Source: Ruminococcus sp. Phil11
GTDB taxonomy: Bacteria > Bacillota > Clostridia > Oscillospirales > Ruminococcaceae
Direction: 5' to 3'
NCBI GenBank assembly: GCA_001940925.1
Contig: MSGZ01000044.1
Coordinates: 1 to 49,167, forward strand
Length of the DNA: 49,167 nt
Both the position numbers and the translations under genes were made by a program. Of this stretch, positions 23,262-30,800 are shown in pieces (within the stretch, counting starts at the first letter, position 1; each line of letters starts with the position of its first letter). A model generated the notes under the pieces. It was not told the origin of the DNA. It was given only the letters and a program-made list of their open reading frames with translations, and did not search any database.

Positions 23262-24602
23262 TTAGAACGGGATATTGCTGTGCTTCTTCGGCATATTGGA
23301 AACGCGCTTGCCCTCCAGCATATCGAGTGCCGCGGTGACAGCCTGACGGGTCTCCGCCGGTGCGATCACGGCATCAATGACGCCGAGTGCCGCTGCCTTT
23401 TCCGCAGAAGCAAGGGTATCGGTATATTCCTTTGCAAGCTCTTTGCGCTTGGCGTTTGCATCGGCTGCGCCCTTGAGCTTGTCATGCCACAGGAACTCGA
23501 CGGCTGCTTCCGGTCTCAGCGGTGCGATTGCCGCACTGTTCCATGCGATGACATAATCGCTGCCTGCACCGCGTCCCGCGATCGCGGAGAACGCTGCACC
23601 GCAGGCCTCGCCCGCGATCAGTGCGATCTTGACGGTCGTAGCCTCGGCATATGCGCCGCAGAGCTGGGTCATGGCACGGAGCGAGCCGTTTCTTGCGGCC
23701 TCAGTGTCCGCCGCAAATCCGACGGTATCCACAACGGTCAGCACCGGAATGGAGAATGCGTCGCAGGTGCGGACGAAGCGTGCCATTTTTGCGGAATCGT
23801 CCGCGGTGAGTGCCTCGGTGCTTCTGCAGGTCGAGATGATGCCGACTGCCTGTCCGCGGACGGTCGAGAGTGCCGTGCCGACGGAGTGGCCGTATGCCTC
23901 ATAGAGCGGGAGCAGGGAATCCGCATCCGCGATGCCGCTGAACAGGGCATCCTTGCTGCAGACGGTTTCCGGCTCTGCAAATTCGCTGACCGGCGCACCG
24001 ACCAGATTGTTTGCCGGCAGATAGCGGAGCAGCTGCTTGGTCTGCTCCATGACGGCTGCGTCGTCCTTGCAGACGGCAGCGACCAGACCCGCCTTTGCAG
24101 CGGTCTGCGGCTTTGCGGCATCTGTGCCGAACGGCGGGGTCAGATAGAGCTCCGCGCTTTCAGAAGCAAGCACGAAATCCGCTTCTGCTGCGAGCAGTGC
24201 CGCACTGCCTGCGCAGACACCCGCGATCACGGAGATCTGCGGGACGACGCCGGACAGCTTTGCGGAAGCTGCGATCAGCTTGCCGTAGGCGGTGAGGGAA
24301 TCGGCGGTACCGTCCACAAACACGCCGTTGGAATCGTAAATACCGACGACCGGCGTACCGGTCTTGGCAGCGAGGGAATAAAGCCGCTTGATCTTGCCGG
24401 CCGTGCTCTTGCCCATGACGCCGCTGTTGACGTCAGAGGCCTGCGCAAATGCACAGACAGCCTGTCCCTCGACATAGCCGTGGGCACAGACGACTGCCGC
24501 CTGCTCGCCGTTCTCCTGACGCAGCGCATCCAGCTCCGTGAATGTGCCGCCGTCAAACAGCAGTGCAAGGCGTTCTCTTGCAATAGTTCCGATTTTTTCC
24601 AT
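23262..24602 (-). CDS. Acyl-CoA carboxyltransferase subunit (MmdA/12S-like)
   Basis: A 446-residue crotonase-fold carboxyltransferase of the propionyl-/methylmalonyl-CoA family. The two halves carry oxyanion-hole glycines: VIAGVCAGSAALLAAEAD in the N-terminal half and IAGEACGAAFSAIAGRG in the C-terminal half. The family end PKKHSNIPF is intact. It lacks the N-terminal 50-60 residues of typical members, beginning near TARERL with IGTIARERLALLFDGG. The start is uncertain; the ATG at 24602 fits AAAGGA better than the one at 24617, which abuts it. With the carrier and the OadA-type protein it could pass CO2 between methylmalonyl-CoA and oxaloacetate, a propionate or succinate route. Specificity is inference. 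Confidence 0.85.
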   Translation of the reverse strand: MEKIGTIARERLALLFDGGTFTELDALRQENGEQAAVVCAHGYVEGQAVCAFAQASDVNSGVMGKSTAGKIKRLYSLAAKTGTPVVGIYDSNGVFVDGTADSLTAYGKLIAASAKLSGVVPQISVIAGVCAGSAALLAAEADFVLASESAELYLTPPFGTDAAKPQTAAKAGLVAAVCKDDAAVMEQTKQLLRYLPANNLVGAPVSEFAEPETVCSKDALFSGIADADSLLPLYEAYGHSVGTALSTVRGQAVGIISTCRSTEALTADDSAKMARFVRTCDAFSIPVLTVVDTVGFAADTEAARNGSLRAMTQLCGAYAEATTVKIALIAGEACGAAFSAIAGRGAGSDYVIAWNSAAIAPLRPEAAVEFLWHDKLKGAADANAKRKELAKEYTDTLASAEKAAALGVIDAVIAPAETRQAVTAALDMLEGKRVSNMPKKHSNIPF

Positions 24603-24664
24603 ATAATCTGTACGCATCCTTTCGTGGTTCCGTTATCAGTCCATACTGGAATCCATACGAATTT

Positions 24665-24693
24665 ATTATACCATAATCATGAGAAAAAAGCAA
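24665..24693 (-). promoter_or_regulatory. Promoter of carboxyltransferase operon
   Basis: On the minus strand, TTGCTT (24688-24693) and TATAAT (24665-24670) are 17 bp apart, about 65 bp from the first start codon. Confidence 0.75.
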
Positions 24694-24953
24694 GCACGAA
24701 ATTCCCATGCTGCTTGGCGGGATTTTCGGTGATGATGCACGGAACGGGGCTTCCGGCGCGGCTGTTTTTTCGCAATATGTTGAAAAACAAGAGCGATTCC
24801 GCAATTTATGAAAAACGGGCAGATGATGAAACGGATACAGAGGAAAACGGCGGCAGACACTGCCCGGGCACGGATTTTTAGCCGATTCAGTGAAAATGCA
24901 TACGGAGACAGCGGCTCGGTTTCGTCAAATCATACGAAAATGAAAATTATCTC
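24694..24953. other. Intergenic stretch with no gene recognised
   Basis: Between the divergent promoters of the carboxyltransferase operon and the XRE regulator there is no frame with a ribosome site or recognisable product on either strand. The only structure seen is a short inverted pair TTCGT/ACGAA near 24922-24938. Confidence 0.5.
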
Positions 24954-24987
24954 TTGCAAAATGCAAAATATACTTGACATTTTGCAA
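24954..24987 (+). promoter_or_regulatory. Probable operator of XRE regulator
   Basis: TTGCAAAAT (24954-24962) and its inverted complement ATTTTGCAA (24979-24987) flank and overlap the -35 box; a further TGCAAAAT lies at 24962-24969. The placement fits autorepression by the XRE protein. Confidence 0.65.
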
Positions 24988-25002
24988 ATTATGGTGTATA
25001 AT
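24974..25002 (+). promoter_or_regulatory. Consensus promoter of XRE operon
   Basis: TTGACA (24974-24979) and TATAAT (24997-25002) are 17 bp apart, a perfect consensus that overlaps the inverted TGCAAAAT repeats. Confidence 0.88.
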
Positions 25003-25027
25003 GCAGACAAGAGAGGAGGGGAAGTCC

Positions 25028-25255
25028 TTGAAAAACAGAAAAATGAAGATCGCCCGCATGGAACTCGATATGAATCAGGAGGCACTGGCCAAAGCGGTCG
25101 GCGTCACGCGGCAGACGATCGGCATGATCGAATCGGGGAACTATAACCCGACACTGAACCTCTGCATCGCAATCTGCGACGCGCTCGGCAAGACTCTGAA
25201 TGATTTGTTCTGGCTTTCGCCGGAGGAAAGGGGAAACGGCAATGAAACCGATTGA
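25028..25255 (+). CDS. XRE family (Cro/CI-type HTH) regulator, YgzD-like
   Basis: A 75-residue DNA-binding protein made almost wholly of a helix-turn-helix domain: MNQEALAKAVGVTRQTIGMIESGNYNPTLNLCIAICDALGKTLNDLF. The start is taken as TTG at 25028, 7 nt after AGGAGGGG, giving the family N-terminus KNRKMKIARMELDMNQ; upstream codons overlap the promoter. It overlaps the downstream membrane protein gene by 14 bp. Small regulators of this type are regularly paired with membrane proteins of unknown role. Autoregulation through the TGCAAAAT repeats is likely but inferred. Confidence 0.9.
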   Translation: MKNRKMKIARMELDMNQEALAKAVGVTRQTIGMIESGNYNPTLNLCIAICDALGKTLNDLFWLSPEERGNGNETD

Positions 25256-26147
25256 AGCATGGTATTACCGGCGGCTTGACAGGCTGTCCGGCACCTTTCC
25301 GAATGATGAGCGTACCTCGCGCATCAACGAAAAGGGCTTCGCGCTCTGCGGCCTGTTTTATATCGCGGCACTGGCTGTGCGGACGGTGCGCGTCCTGATC
25401 GACCGGCAGCCGTTTGTGAACAGGCATCTCAATCCTGCGATCTTTGCGCCGGGGGTACTCGGCATCATGATGCTCGTTATGCTGTGCATTACGGTAAAGC
25501 AGCGCAGAAAGGAAGCTCCGGTGCCGGAGAAGAAGCATGTGAAGCTGCGCCTGACGGAGCTGCCCCGCGCAGCGGCTGCTTTGCTTTCCGGCAAAAGCCC
25601 GGAGGACGAGCGCACAGTTCTTGCTTTTGAGCGCGGCTTTGCGTTCTGCGCGCTGCTTGGCTTTGCGTATTACGGCATCTGCCTGTTCCTTACGGTGTGG
25701 TGTCCGTATCTGTTTTTCAACTTTTTCTGTATGTGTGCTGCACCTGTACTGCTTGGGATTGTCAAGCTGCGGGAGAACATTCTGACGCCGCCGCGTGCCG
25801 CACATATCCGGCTGAATACCAAATCTCTGCTGCTGCGTCTGCCGGTTTATGTACTGGCTGCATTTCCGTTCTTTTTCATTGCTGTTTTCTATCCGACTGT
25901 TTATGATACAATGGGCAATGTCGGTGACGGACAAATCAAAATAAGTGAAAGTTATTTCGGGATGTTCTGGCAGTTGATCGGAATGTCGTGCAAGCGGTTT
26001 GTCTCGCAGCCGATCCGGATCGCCGGGGGAAGCTGGCTGATCTTTGCGGCGGGATTCCTTGTGATCGCGCTGATCCATGAGTATGCGGTTCTGCTGTTCC
26101 GGAAACAGATGACGAAAATGGATGCAGAAGAAAATGACCTGAGCTAA
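25242..26147 (+). CDS. Multi-pass membrane protein, partner of XRE regulator
   Basis: A 301-residue protein of unknown function with about six hydrophobic segments (near 35-52, 66-85, 130-150, 155-175, 207-228 and 265-285). The N-terminal half contains two similar blocks, DERTSRINEKGFALCGLFY and DERTVLAFERGFAFCALLG, which suggests an internal duplication. The ATG at 25242 lies inside the end of the regulator gene behind GGAAAGGGG, so translation is coupled. The stop codon is followed at once by a family-A repeat. No transport or enzyme motif is recognised. Confidence 0.8.
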   Translation: MKPIEAWYYRRLDRLSGTFPNDERTSRINEKGFALCGLFYIAALAVRTVRVLIDRQPFVNRHLNPAIFAPGVLGIMMLVMLCITVKQRRKEAPVPEKKHVKLRLTELPRAAAALLSGKSPEDERTVLAFERGFAFCALLGFAYYGICLFLTVWCPYLFFNFFCMCAAPVLLGIVKLRENILTPPRAAHIRLNTKSLLLRLPVYVLAAFPFFFIAVFYPTVYDTMGNVGDGQIKISESYFGMFWQLIGMSCKRFVSQPIRIAGGSWLIFAAGFLVIALIHEYAVLLFRKQMTKMDAEENDLS

Positions 26148-26267
26148 GCGCGCGGGCAGTGCCCGCCTCCATTTCCCTCCGGGGGCGGTGAGCGGAGCTC
26201 TCCCAACAGTCAGAACTGCACGCCGCTAAAGCGGCTTCTGCGGCTTTCACGCTCCCAATGCTGAAGC
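26148..26267 (+). repeat. Family A repeat after the XRE-partner gene
   Basis: The element begins directly after the stop codon. Its order is hairpin GCGGGCAGTGCCCGC (26152-26166), then ATTTCCCTCCGGGGGCGGTG, AGCTCTCCCAAC, the hairpin GCCGCTAAAGCGGC and GCTCCCAATGCTGAAGC. The same order occurs at four other gene ends. Confidence 0.8.
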
Positions 26268-26293
26268 ACGCCGACAGTATGATAAAAAACATA

Positions 26294-26328
26294 AAAGGGC
26301 GCTGACATTGACCTGTCAGCGTCCTTTG
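26294..26328 (+). terminator. Terminator of XRE operon
   Basis: AAAGGGCGCTGACA (26294-26307) pairs with TGTCAGCGTCCTTT (26314-26327). It lies beyond the family-A repeat and belongs to the recurring GGACGCTGA terminator type. Confidence 0.85.
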
Positions 26329-26342
26329 CTTTTGTGTGCTGT

Positions 26343-26420
26343 GCTTGCGGCGTGTGCTTAGATCATTGGGAGAACTCCGCCGCCTTCCCCGGAGGGAATC
26401 TCCAGCGGGGGCTCCCCGCT
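26343..26420 (-). repeat. Family A repeat after scpA
   Basis: Read on the minus strand, AGCGGGGAGCCCCCGCT is followed by a CCCTCCGGGGA block, GGAGTTCTCCCAAT and CACGCCGCAAG. The element starts inside the scpA stop codon (TAG, 26419-26421) and is a shorter copy than the one at 26148. Confidence 0.7.
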
Positions 26421-27204
26421 ATTCATATACAGCGGAATCGGCGGACGGGTTCCGGGTATCGCGCCGCCGCTGCCGTTTTCCGGCAAGGAGCTCGCTGCGG
26501 TTCTTCATATAAATGACCGTGTTGTCCTCACTCAGACAGGTACGGCCGGAGCGGGTCAGCTCCAGCACCGCAAGGAACAGTGCCACGCGGTCGGTCTTGC
26601 GCGTCAGACCCTCGAACAGGTCTGCCATGCGGACGGATTCCGCCGTCAGGAACTGCCGCAGCAGATAAACGACCTTTGAAGCAACGCTTGTCACCTGATG
26701 ATGCATCTGTACCACAGCATGAATTTTCTCGCCGACATTGCCCTCGCCGCCCTGCGGGAGCTTTTTCAGTCCCATGCTCTGATAGACCTGCACGAGCAGG
26801 GAAGCATCATGCGTCCGCCGGTAGGTCATATCGACAGGCAGGCTCACTGGCTTGCGGACAAACAGCACATCGCCCAGATACCGCTCCCGCAGATTGCCCG
26901 CGGCGATCTTGCAGAGCGAATATTCGATCAGCGCGCCCTCCAGTTCCTTTTTGACTGCCTCTGCCTCCTCCGGGCGCGGCAGGAGCGCAGCGGTCTTCAT
27001 CCAGATCAGCTTGGCCGCCATTGCAAGAAATTCGCCTGCAAGCTCATAATCCTGCTCGGCGCACTGCTGCATATAGAGCAGATACTGCTCAAGCAGCACC
27101 GAGATCTCGATATCGTGGATATTGAGCTTATGCTTGGCGATCAGATGCAGCAGCAGATCCATCGGCCCTTCAAAGACCGGCAGGTGAAATGAAAGCTCCG
27201 GCAT
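26419..27204 (-). CDS. scpA: Segregation and condensation protein A
   Basis: A 261-residue kleisin that bridges the two Smc heads in the bacterial condensin complex and helps to segregate the chromosome. The N-terminal Smc-neck-binding part is typical (FEGPMDLLLHLIAKHKLNIHDI), as is the middle part (EFLAMAAKLIWMKTAALLP); the C-terminal winged helix lies near 180-240. A basic tail (GKRQRRRDTRN) follows. It starts 4 bp after the site-2 protease gene without a clear ribosome site of its own, so it is probably translationally coupled. The usual partner scpB does not follow; a family-A repeat does. Confidence 0.93.
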   Translation of the reverse strand: MPELSFHLPVFEGPMDLLLHLIAKHKLNIHDIEISVLLEQYLLYMQQCAEQDYELAGEFLAMAAKLIWMKTAALLPRPEEAEAVKKELEGALIEYSLCKIAAGNLRERYLGDVLFVRKPVSLPVDMTYRRTHDASLLVQVYQSMGLKKLPQGGEGNVGEKIHAVVQMHHQVTSVASKVVYLLRQFLTAESVRMADLFEGLTRKTDRVALFLAVLELTRSGRTCLSEDNTVIYMKNRSELLAGKRQRRRDTRNPSADSAVYE

Positions 27205-27208
27205 GATA

Positions 27209-27913
27209 TCAGTGGAACAGCATCGGCACCCAGTTCGTCAGGAACCAGAAGCCGTTGAATATCAGATTGCTCAGGAAACCGAGCGGAATCGAGAGCACCG
27301 GCGTGACAATCAGGATCAGGAACACGATGCGGATGATCTGCGCGTTCTGTGCGAACCAGCGGTCGACCTTCGGGCCGGTGAAGTAGCCGATCACCTTGGA
27401 GCCGTCCAGCGGGGGGATCGGGATCAGGTTGAACACCGCAAGGCCGATGTTGATCGACACGAACGAGGACAGCATGATAAACAGCAGCTGCGGGCCGTTT
27501 TTGACGGCTTCGCCTGCTGCGGCGTCCGTGACATAGTTCGTATACACAGAGGACAGGATATAGATGCGGAACACGATCATGCCGATGAACGCGGCGATCA
27601 GGTTGCTGACGGGGCCTGCCAGAGCGGTGACCGCGACGCCGAAGCGCATGGAGTGCTTGCGGTTGAAGCGGGTCGGGTCGATCGGCACCGGCTTTGCCCA
27701 GCCGAAGCCGCCGAGCAGCAGGCACAGCGCACCGATCGGGTCAATGTGCGAGATCGGGTTCAGCGTCATGCGTCCCTGATACATCGCGGTATCGTCGCCG
27801 AGCTTGTAGGCTGTCCGCGCATGGGCATATTCATGCAGCGGCAGGATCATGAAGATGATAAACAGGCGGACGAGGTACTTGACCATGGTCTCCTGTGAAA
27901 GTGATGTGATCAT
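27209..27913 (-). CDS. Site-2 protease family (M50) membrane peptidase
   Basis: A 234-residue multi-pass membrane zinc protease of the M50 family (YwhC/Rv-like short form). The zinc-binding HEYAH lies in the first membrane segment (about residue 27-31). The second zinc-ligand motif is in NLIPIPPLDGSKV near 170. Such proteases cut substrates within the membrane, but the substrate of this short type is unknown. The start is the ATG at 27913 with AAAGGAG. It precedes scpA by 4 bp, a pairing common in Clostridia, and has its own consensus-like promoter. Confidence 0.9.
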   Translation of the reverse strand: MITSLSQETMVKYLVRLFIIFMILPLHEYAHARTAYKLGDDTAMYQGRMTLNPISHIDPIGALCLLLGGFGWAKPVPIDPTRFNRKHSMRFGVAVTALAGPVSNLIAAFIGMIVFRIYILSSVYTNYVTDAAAGEAVKNGPQLLFIMLSSFVSINIGLAVFNLIPIPPLDGSKVIGYFTGPKVDRWFAQNAQIIRIVFLILIVTPVLSIPLGFLSNLIFNGFWFLTNWVPMLFH

Positions 27914-27952
27914 AAGCGTACTCCTTTTCTGTATTGGCAGGGGTTAAACATC

Positions 27953-27981
27953 ATTATACCATAAACAGAAGAAAAAATCAA
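27953..27981 (-). promoter_or_regulatory. Promoter of site-2 protease-scpA operon
   Basis: On the minus strand, TTGATT (27976-27981) and TATAAT (27953-27958) are 17 bp apart. Confidence 0.8.
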
Positions 27982-28089
27982 TCATTTCTGCGCCAAAATC
28001 GGCAGGCTGCCCCCTTCCGCCTGAAATCACAGCCCCGTTGATGCAGAATCTATGATTTTGTTTGCTTTTGGGGTATGAACGGGCGATTT

Positions 28090-28117
28090 TTCGTGAAATC
28101 TGATAAATTTTCACGAA
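28090..28117 (+). promoter_or_regulatory. Inverted repeat upstream of rpmB promoter
   Basis: TTCGTGAAA (28090-28098) and TTTCACGAA (28109-28117) form a perfect 9-bp inverted repeat, ending 14 bp before the -35 box of rpmB. It could be an operator or an upstream hairpin. Confidence 0.6.
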
Positions 28118-28131
28118 TCTGCAAAAAGGGC

Positions 28132-28160
28132 TTGATTTTTTTCGCAATATCTGTTACAAT
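28132..28160 (+). promoter_or_regulatory. Promoter of rpmB
   Basis: TTGATT (28132-28137) and TACAAT (28155-28160) are 17 bp apart. Confidence 0.8.
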
Positions 28161-28197
28161 GTATCTTGTTGACAAGTCTGTAAAGGAGGTGCCAGCT

Positions 28198-28389
28198 ATG
28201 GCAAAATGCGAGATCTGCGGCAAGGGCGTCACGTTTGGTATCAAGGTTTCTCACTCTCACCGTCGTACCAACCGTACTTGGAAGCCCAATGTCCAGCGCG
28301 TGAAAGCGATCGTGAAGGGTTCTCCCTGCCACATTTATGTTTGCTCCAGATGCCTGCGCTCCGGCAAGGTAGAGCGTGCAAACGGTTAA
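28198..28389 (+). CDS. rpmB: 50S ribosomal protein L28
   Basis: A 63-residue structural protein of the large ribosomal subunit. It has the family opening MAKCEICGKGVTFGIKVSHS and the conserved RRTNRTWKPNVQ segment. Two cysteine pairs, CEIC and CSRC, show that this is the zinc-binding form, not the zinc-independent paralogue. AAAGGAGGT lies at ideal spacing before the ATG at 28198. The gene is monocistronic, with its own promoter and a strong terminator. Confidence 0.97.
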   Translation: MAKCEICGKGVTFGIKVSHSHRRTNRTWKPNVQRVKAIVKGSPCHIYVCSRCLRSGKVERANG

Positions 28390-28406
28390 GTCTTTTGAAA
28401 CAGCTT

Positions 28407-28445
28407 GGGGTACTCGCATGGCCATGCGGGTACCCCGTTTATTTT
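28407..28445 (+). terminator. Terminator of rpmB
   Basis: GGGGTAC (28407-28413) pairs with GTACCCC (28430-28436). The inner CGCATGGCCATGCG extends the stem, and T-rich sequence follows. Confidence 0.9.
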
Positions 28446-28456
28446 TAGTGAAGCGT

Positions 28457-28495
28457 GAAAAGCACGGGCACCCTCTGTTTCCGGAGGGTGCCCGT
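28457..28495 (-). terminator. Terminator of sigma/anti-sigma operon
   Basis: ACGGGCACCCTC (28464-28475) pairs with GAGGGTGCCCGT (28484-28495). On the minus strand it is followed by GCTTTTC, 8 bp after the end of the anti-sigma gene. Confidence 0.85.
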
Positions 28496-28502
28496 TTGCC
28501 TG

Positions 28503-30173
28503 TCAGTCATAAAATGCCGCGTCGATCCTTTCCTCTTTGCCGTCCAGCAGGAAGATACTTGCCTCTGCATCAATATGAATGAAGGCCGGATCCTCGATCG
28601 GATACAGATTGCCGATCACCTGCGGGGTCTCGTAAACGGACTGCTCATCCGTCAGATCGGGCGCGCAGCTGCAGATCTTGTCCTTGCCGACGCTGGCGTG
28701 CGTCCGGTAATAAAGCCTGCCGTTCGCTGCGGTGATATCCATTCTGTTCGTTTTCTCCTCCAGCAGCGCAACTGCATGATCCCTGTCCTTTCCCGGGTCA
28801 TAGCAGTACAGCGAGCATTCCCCCGGCAGCAGCCGGTAAGCATTATCCGTGCAGTTGTTATAATAGTACAGCTTGCCGTCCAGCAGCGTGTATGCATGGA
28901 ACACGGAGATCATCTCTGCCGGTTCTGTTTTGTCCTGCTCCGGGTCGTAGCTGAGTGCGATCTGCTTCATATCATAGATACAAGCGTTATAATACAGCGG
29001 ATAATAGTTTCCGTCACTCTCAAACAGATACAGCAGTTCGTGTTCTGCATCGTAGAGCGGCTTTCCGTCAGAGTAAAGGGTGATTGCAAAGCGGTCGGAT
29101 TTTTTGTCCAGCAGCACACCGAATTTTCTCCGTTCTTCTGCATTGTTCGCTGCATTGTGAAAGTCTGCGTATACGGCGATATAGTAAACATCCGTATCAC
29201 CGAGCTGCAGCACATACGCGTAGTCGATCGCTGTCAGTTCATTTTCCTGTTTGAATGCCGTGATCACGCGCTGGTAGAGCTTCGGCGAGAAGAACGGCGC
29301 AAAGATACCGGATTCGTCCTGTTTGAACAGCGTCTGATCCAGATTCGGGACGCCGTCCAGTTTTGCCCCGGTCATGTAGAGATTTTTGCCGTCCGAAAGC
29401 AGCCTGTTGTGGTGGCTGTAGTACGGGCAGTCGTCAAGCTGATGCGCGCAGCCCGGCTTCTGGCAGAGCAGCTCGCCGTAAAGATGCCCATTGGCATTGC
29501 GCGCGGTCTTGCTGATGCGCGTTCCGCCGTTGATATACCAGTTGTCGTCGTCCTCCAGAATGAGCGTGCCGGGTGTATTGGAAACGGTTTTCAGCAGTCC
29601 GTGTCCGCCCATCGTGTTCACGCCGCCGTTTTTGCCGGTGCGATCCGGCGAAGGCGTGAACATTTCATCCGCATCGGGGTCATACTCCGGGAGCGTGTAC
29701 CCCTCCGGGAGCTGAATGCCGTCCGTCTGCTCCGTCGTCTGCGTGCCGCTTTCGGCAGAATCCCCCGGCAGTGCCGTGACCGTCTCCGCAGGGAGATCGC
29801 TTTCCTGTACAAAATCCGCGGAGCTGCCCGGCATTGCGGCGGAATTGCCCTGCACCTCCGAATCCTGCCGCATTTTCCATGCGAAGATACCGACTGTCAG
29901 TGCAACGGCCGCCGCGATCGCGGTCAGCCCGAGAATGCCGCTTTTCTGCGGATTCTGCGGTGCCGTTTTCCGCAGCACCACATCCGGACGGTTCACCGGC
30001 TTCTCGGGTTCGGGTGCTTTGCGGTACTGCACCGCCTCCGTATGCGATGCGCTGTCAAAGAGCGCGTCGATCTCGTTTTTCTGCTCTGAGCGCGGCTGCT
30101 CCGGTGCGAGTGCCTCTGTCCGGTACTGCTCCGGCAGTCTGCCGATCGCGTCAAAGAGTTCCCGTTCGGTCAT
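28503..30173 (-). CDS. Probable anti-sigma factor with large extracellular domain
   Basis: A 556-residue single-pass membrane protein. The cytoplasmic N-terminus (about 1-80) includes FDAIGRLPEQYRTEAL. A membrane segment (about 84-103, GILGLTAIAAAVALTVGIFA) follows, then a low-complexity stalk (to about 185) and a large external domain. The external domain contains a cysteine-rich motif, CQKPGCAHQLDDCPYY, and many Tyr/Asp-rich strands of the kind LDGKLYYYNNCTD and NGRLYYRTH, which suggests a beta-propeller-like sensor. The start overlaps the sigma factor stop (ATGA). Position and membrane layout make it the anti-sigma partner; this is inference, as no zinc-type anti-sigma motif is visible. 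Confidence 0.75.
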   Translation of the reverse strand: MTERELFDAIGRLPEQYRTEALAPEQPRSEQKNEIDALFDSASHTEAVQYRKAPEPEKPVNRPDVVLRKTAPQNPQKSGILGLTAIAAAVALTVGIFAWKMRQDSEVQGNSAAMPGSSADFVQESDLPAETVTALPGDSAESGTQTTEQTDGIQLPEGYTLPEYDPDADEMFTPSPDRTGKNGGVNTMGGHGLLKTVSNTPGTLILEDDDNWYINGGTRISKTARNANGHLYGELLCQKPGCAHQLDDCPYYSHHNRLLSDGKNLYMTGAKLDGVPNLDQTLFKQDESGIFAPFFSPKLYQRVITAFKQENELTAIDYAYVLQLGDTDVYYIAVYADFHNAANNAEERRKFGVLLDKKSDRFAITLYSDGKPLYDAEHELLYLFESDGNYYPLYYNACIYDMKQIALSYDPEQDKTEPAEMISVFHAYTLLDGKLYYYNNCTDNAYRLLPGECSLYCYDPGKDRDHAVALLEEKTNRMDITAANGRLYYRTHASVGKDKICSCAPDLTDEQSVYETPQVIGNLYPIEDPAFIHIDAEASIFLLDGKEERIDAAFYD

Positions 30174-30727
30174 AGGAATCCCTCCTTTTTCAGATGTTCG
30201 TTCAGCTTTTTGCGCAGACGCATCAGCATGACCTTGACCTTGCTGACGCCGATCTGCTTCCGCGCCGCAATCTCCGGCAGCGGCAAAGCATAGTAATACC
30301 GCAGGACAAAGACCGTTCTCTGCTCTGCGGGCAAAGCCTCCAGAAACTGCCGGAGTGCATCGTCCAGCATTCGCGCATCGACTGTGTGCTCCACATTTTC
30401 CGCGGATGCCGTGCATTCGGCAAGCTCGTCCAGCACTGCGGGTCTGAGGCCGCCGCCGCGCCGCTGTGCCGTATACTGATCGAGCCGGTTCGTTGCGAGA
30501 TTCCTTGTCATCACGGCAAGAAATGCGCCGAGATTCTTCGGCTGCTCCTGCGGGAGCACATCCCATGCGCGCATCAGCACATCGTTCGTGATCTCCTCGG
30601 CATCCTGCTGATTCCCGAGGATGCCGTAAGCGACCTGCCGGCAGAGCCTGCCGTATTTCGCCTGTGTTTCCGCGACCGCCCGCTCATCCCGCTGCAAAAA
30701 CAGCGCGAGCAGTTCAGCATCTGTCAT
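30170..30727 (-). CDS. ECF-type sigma-70 family RNA polymerase sigma factor
   Basis: A 185-residue two-domain sigma factor. Region 2 lies at about 10-90 and includes AYGILGNQQDAEEITNDVLMRAW and NLGAFLAVMTRNLATNRL. Region 4 lies at about 120-180, with LPAEQRTVFVLRYYYALPLPEIA and the helix-turn-helix VSKVKVMLMRLRKKL. Regions 1 and 3 are absent, as is normal for the ECF group. It is the first gene of a coupled pair with a membrane protein that probably holds it inactive until a surface signal arrives. The target regulon cannot be read from the window. Confidence 0.93.
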   Translation of the reverse strand: MTDAELLALFLQRDERAVAETQAKYGRLCRQVAYGILGNQQDAEEITNDVLMRAWDVLPQEQPKNLGAFLAVMTRNLATNRLDQYTAQRRGGGLRPAVLDELAECTASAENVEHTVDARMLDDALRQFLEALPAEQRTVFVLRYYYALPLPEIAARKQIGVSKVKVMLMRLRKKLNEHLKKEGFL

Positions 30728-30800
30728 GCCGTCACCGCCTTTCTTCTGATTTGAGATCTCGTATATACAGTATGGAAAACATCACAGCCGGTTACATCCA

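Noticed and set aside
24808..25146. A 112-residue frame upstream of the XRE gene
   Set aside because: It has no ribosome site, runs through the XRE promoter and overlaps the regulator gene in another frame.
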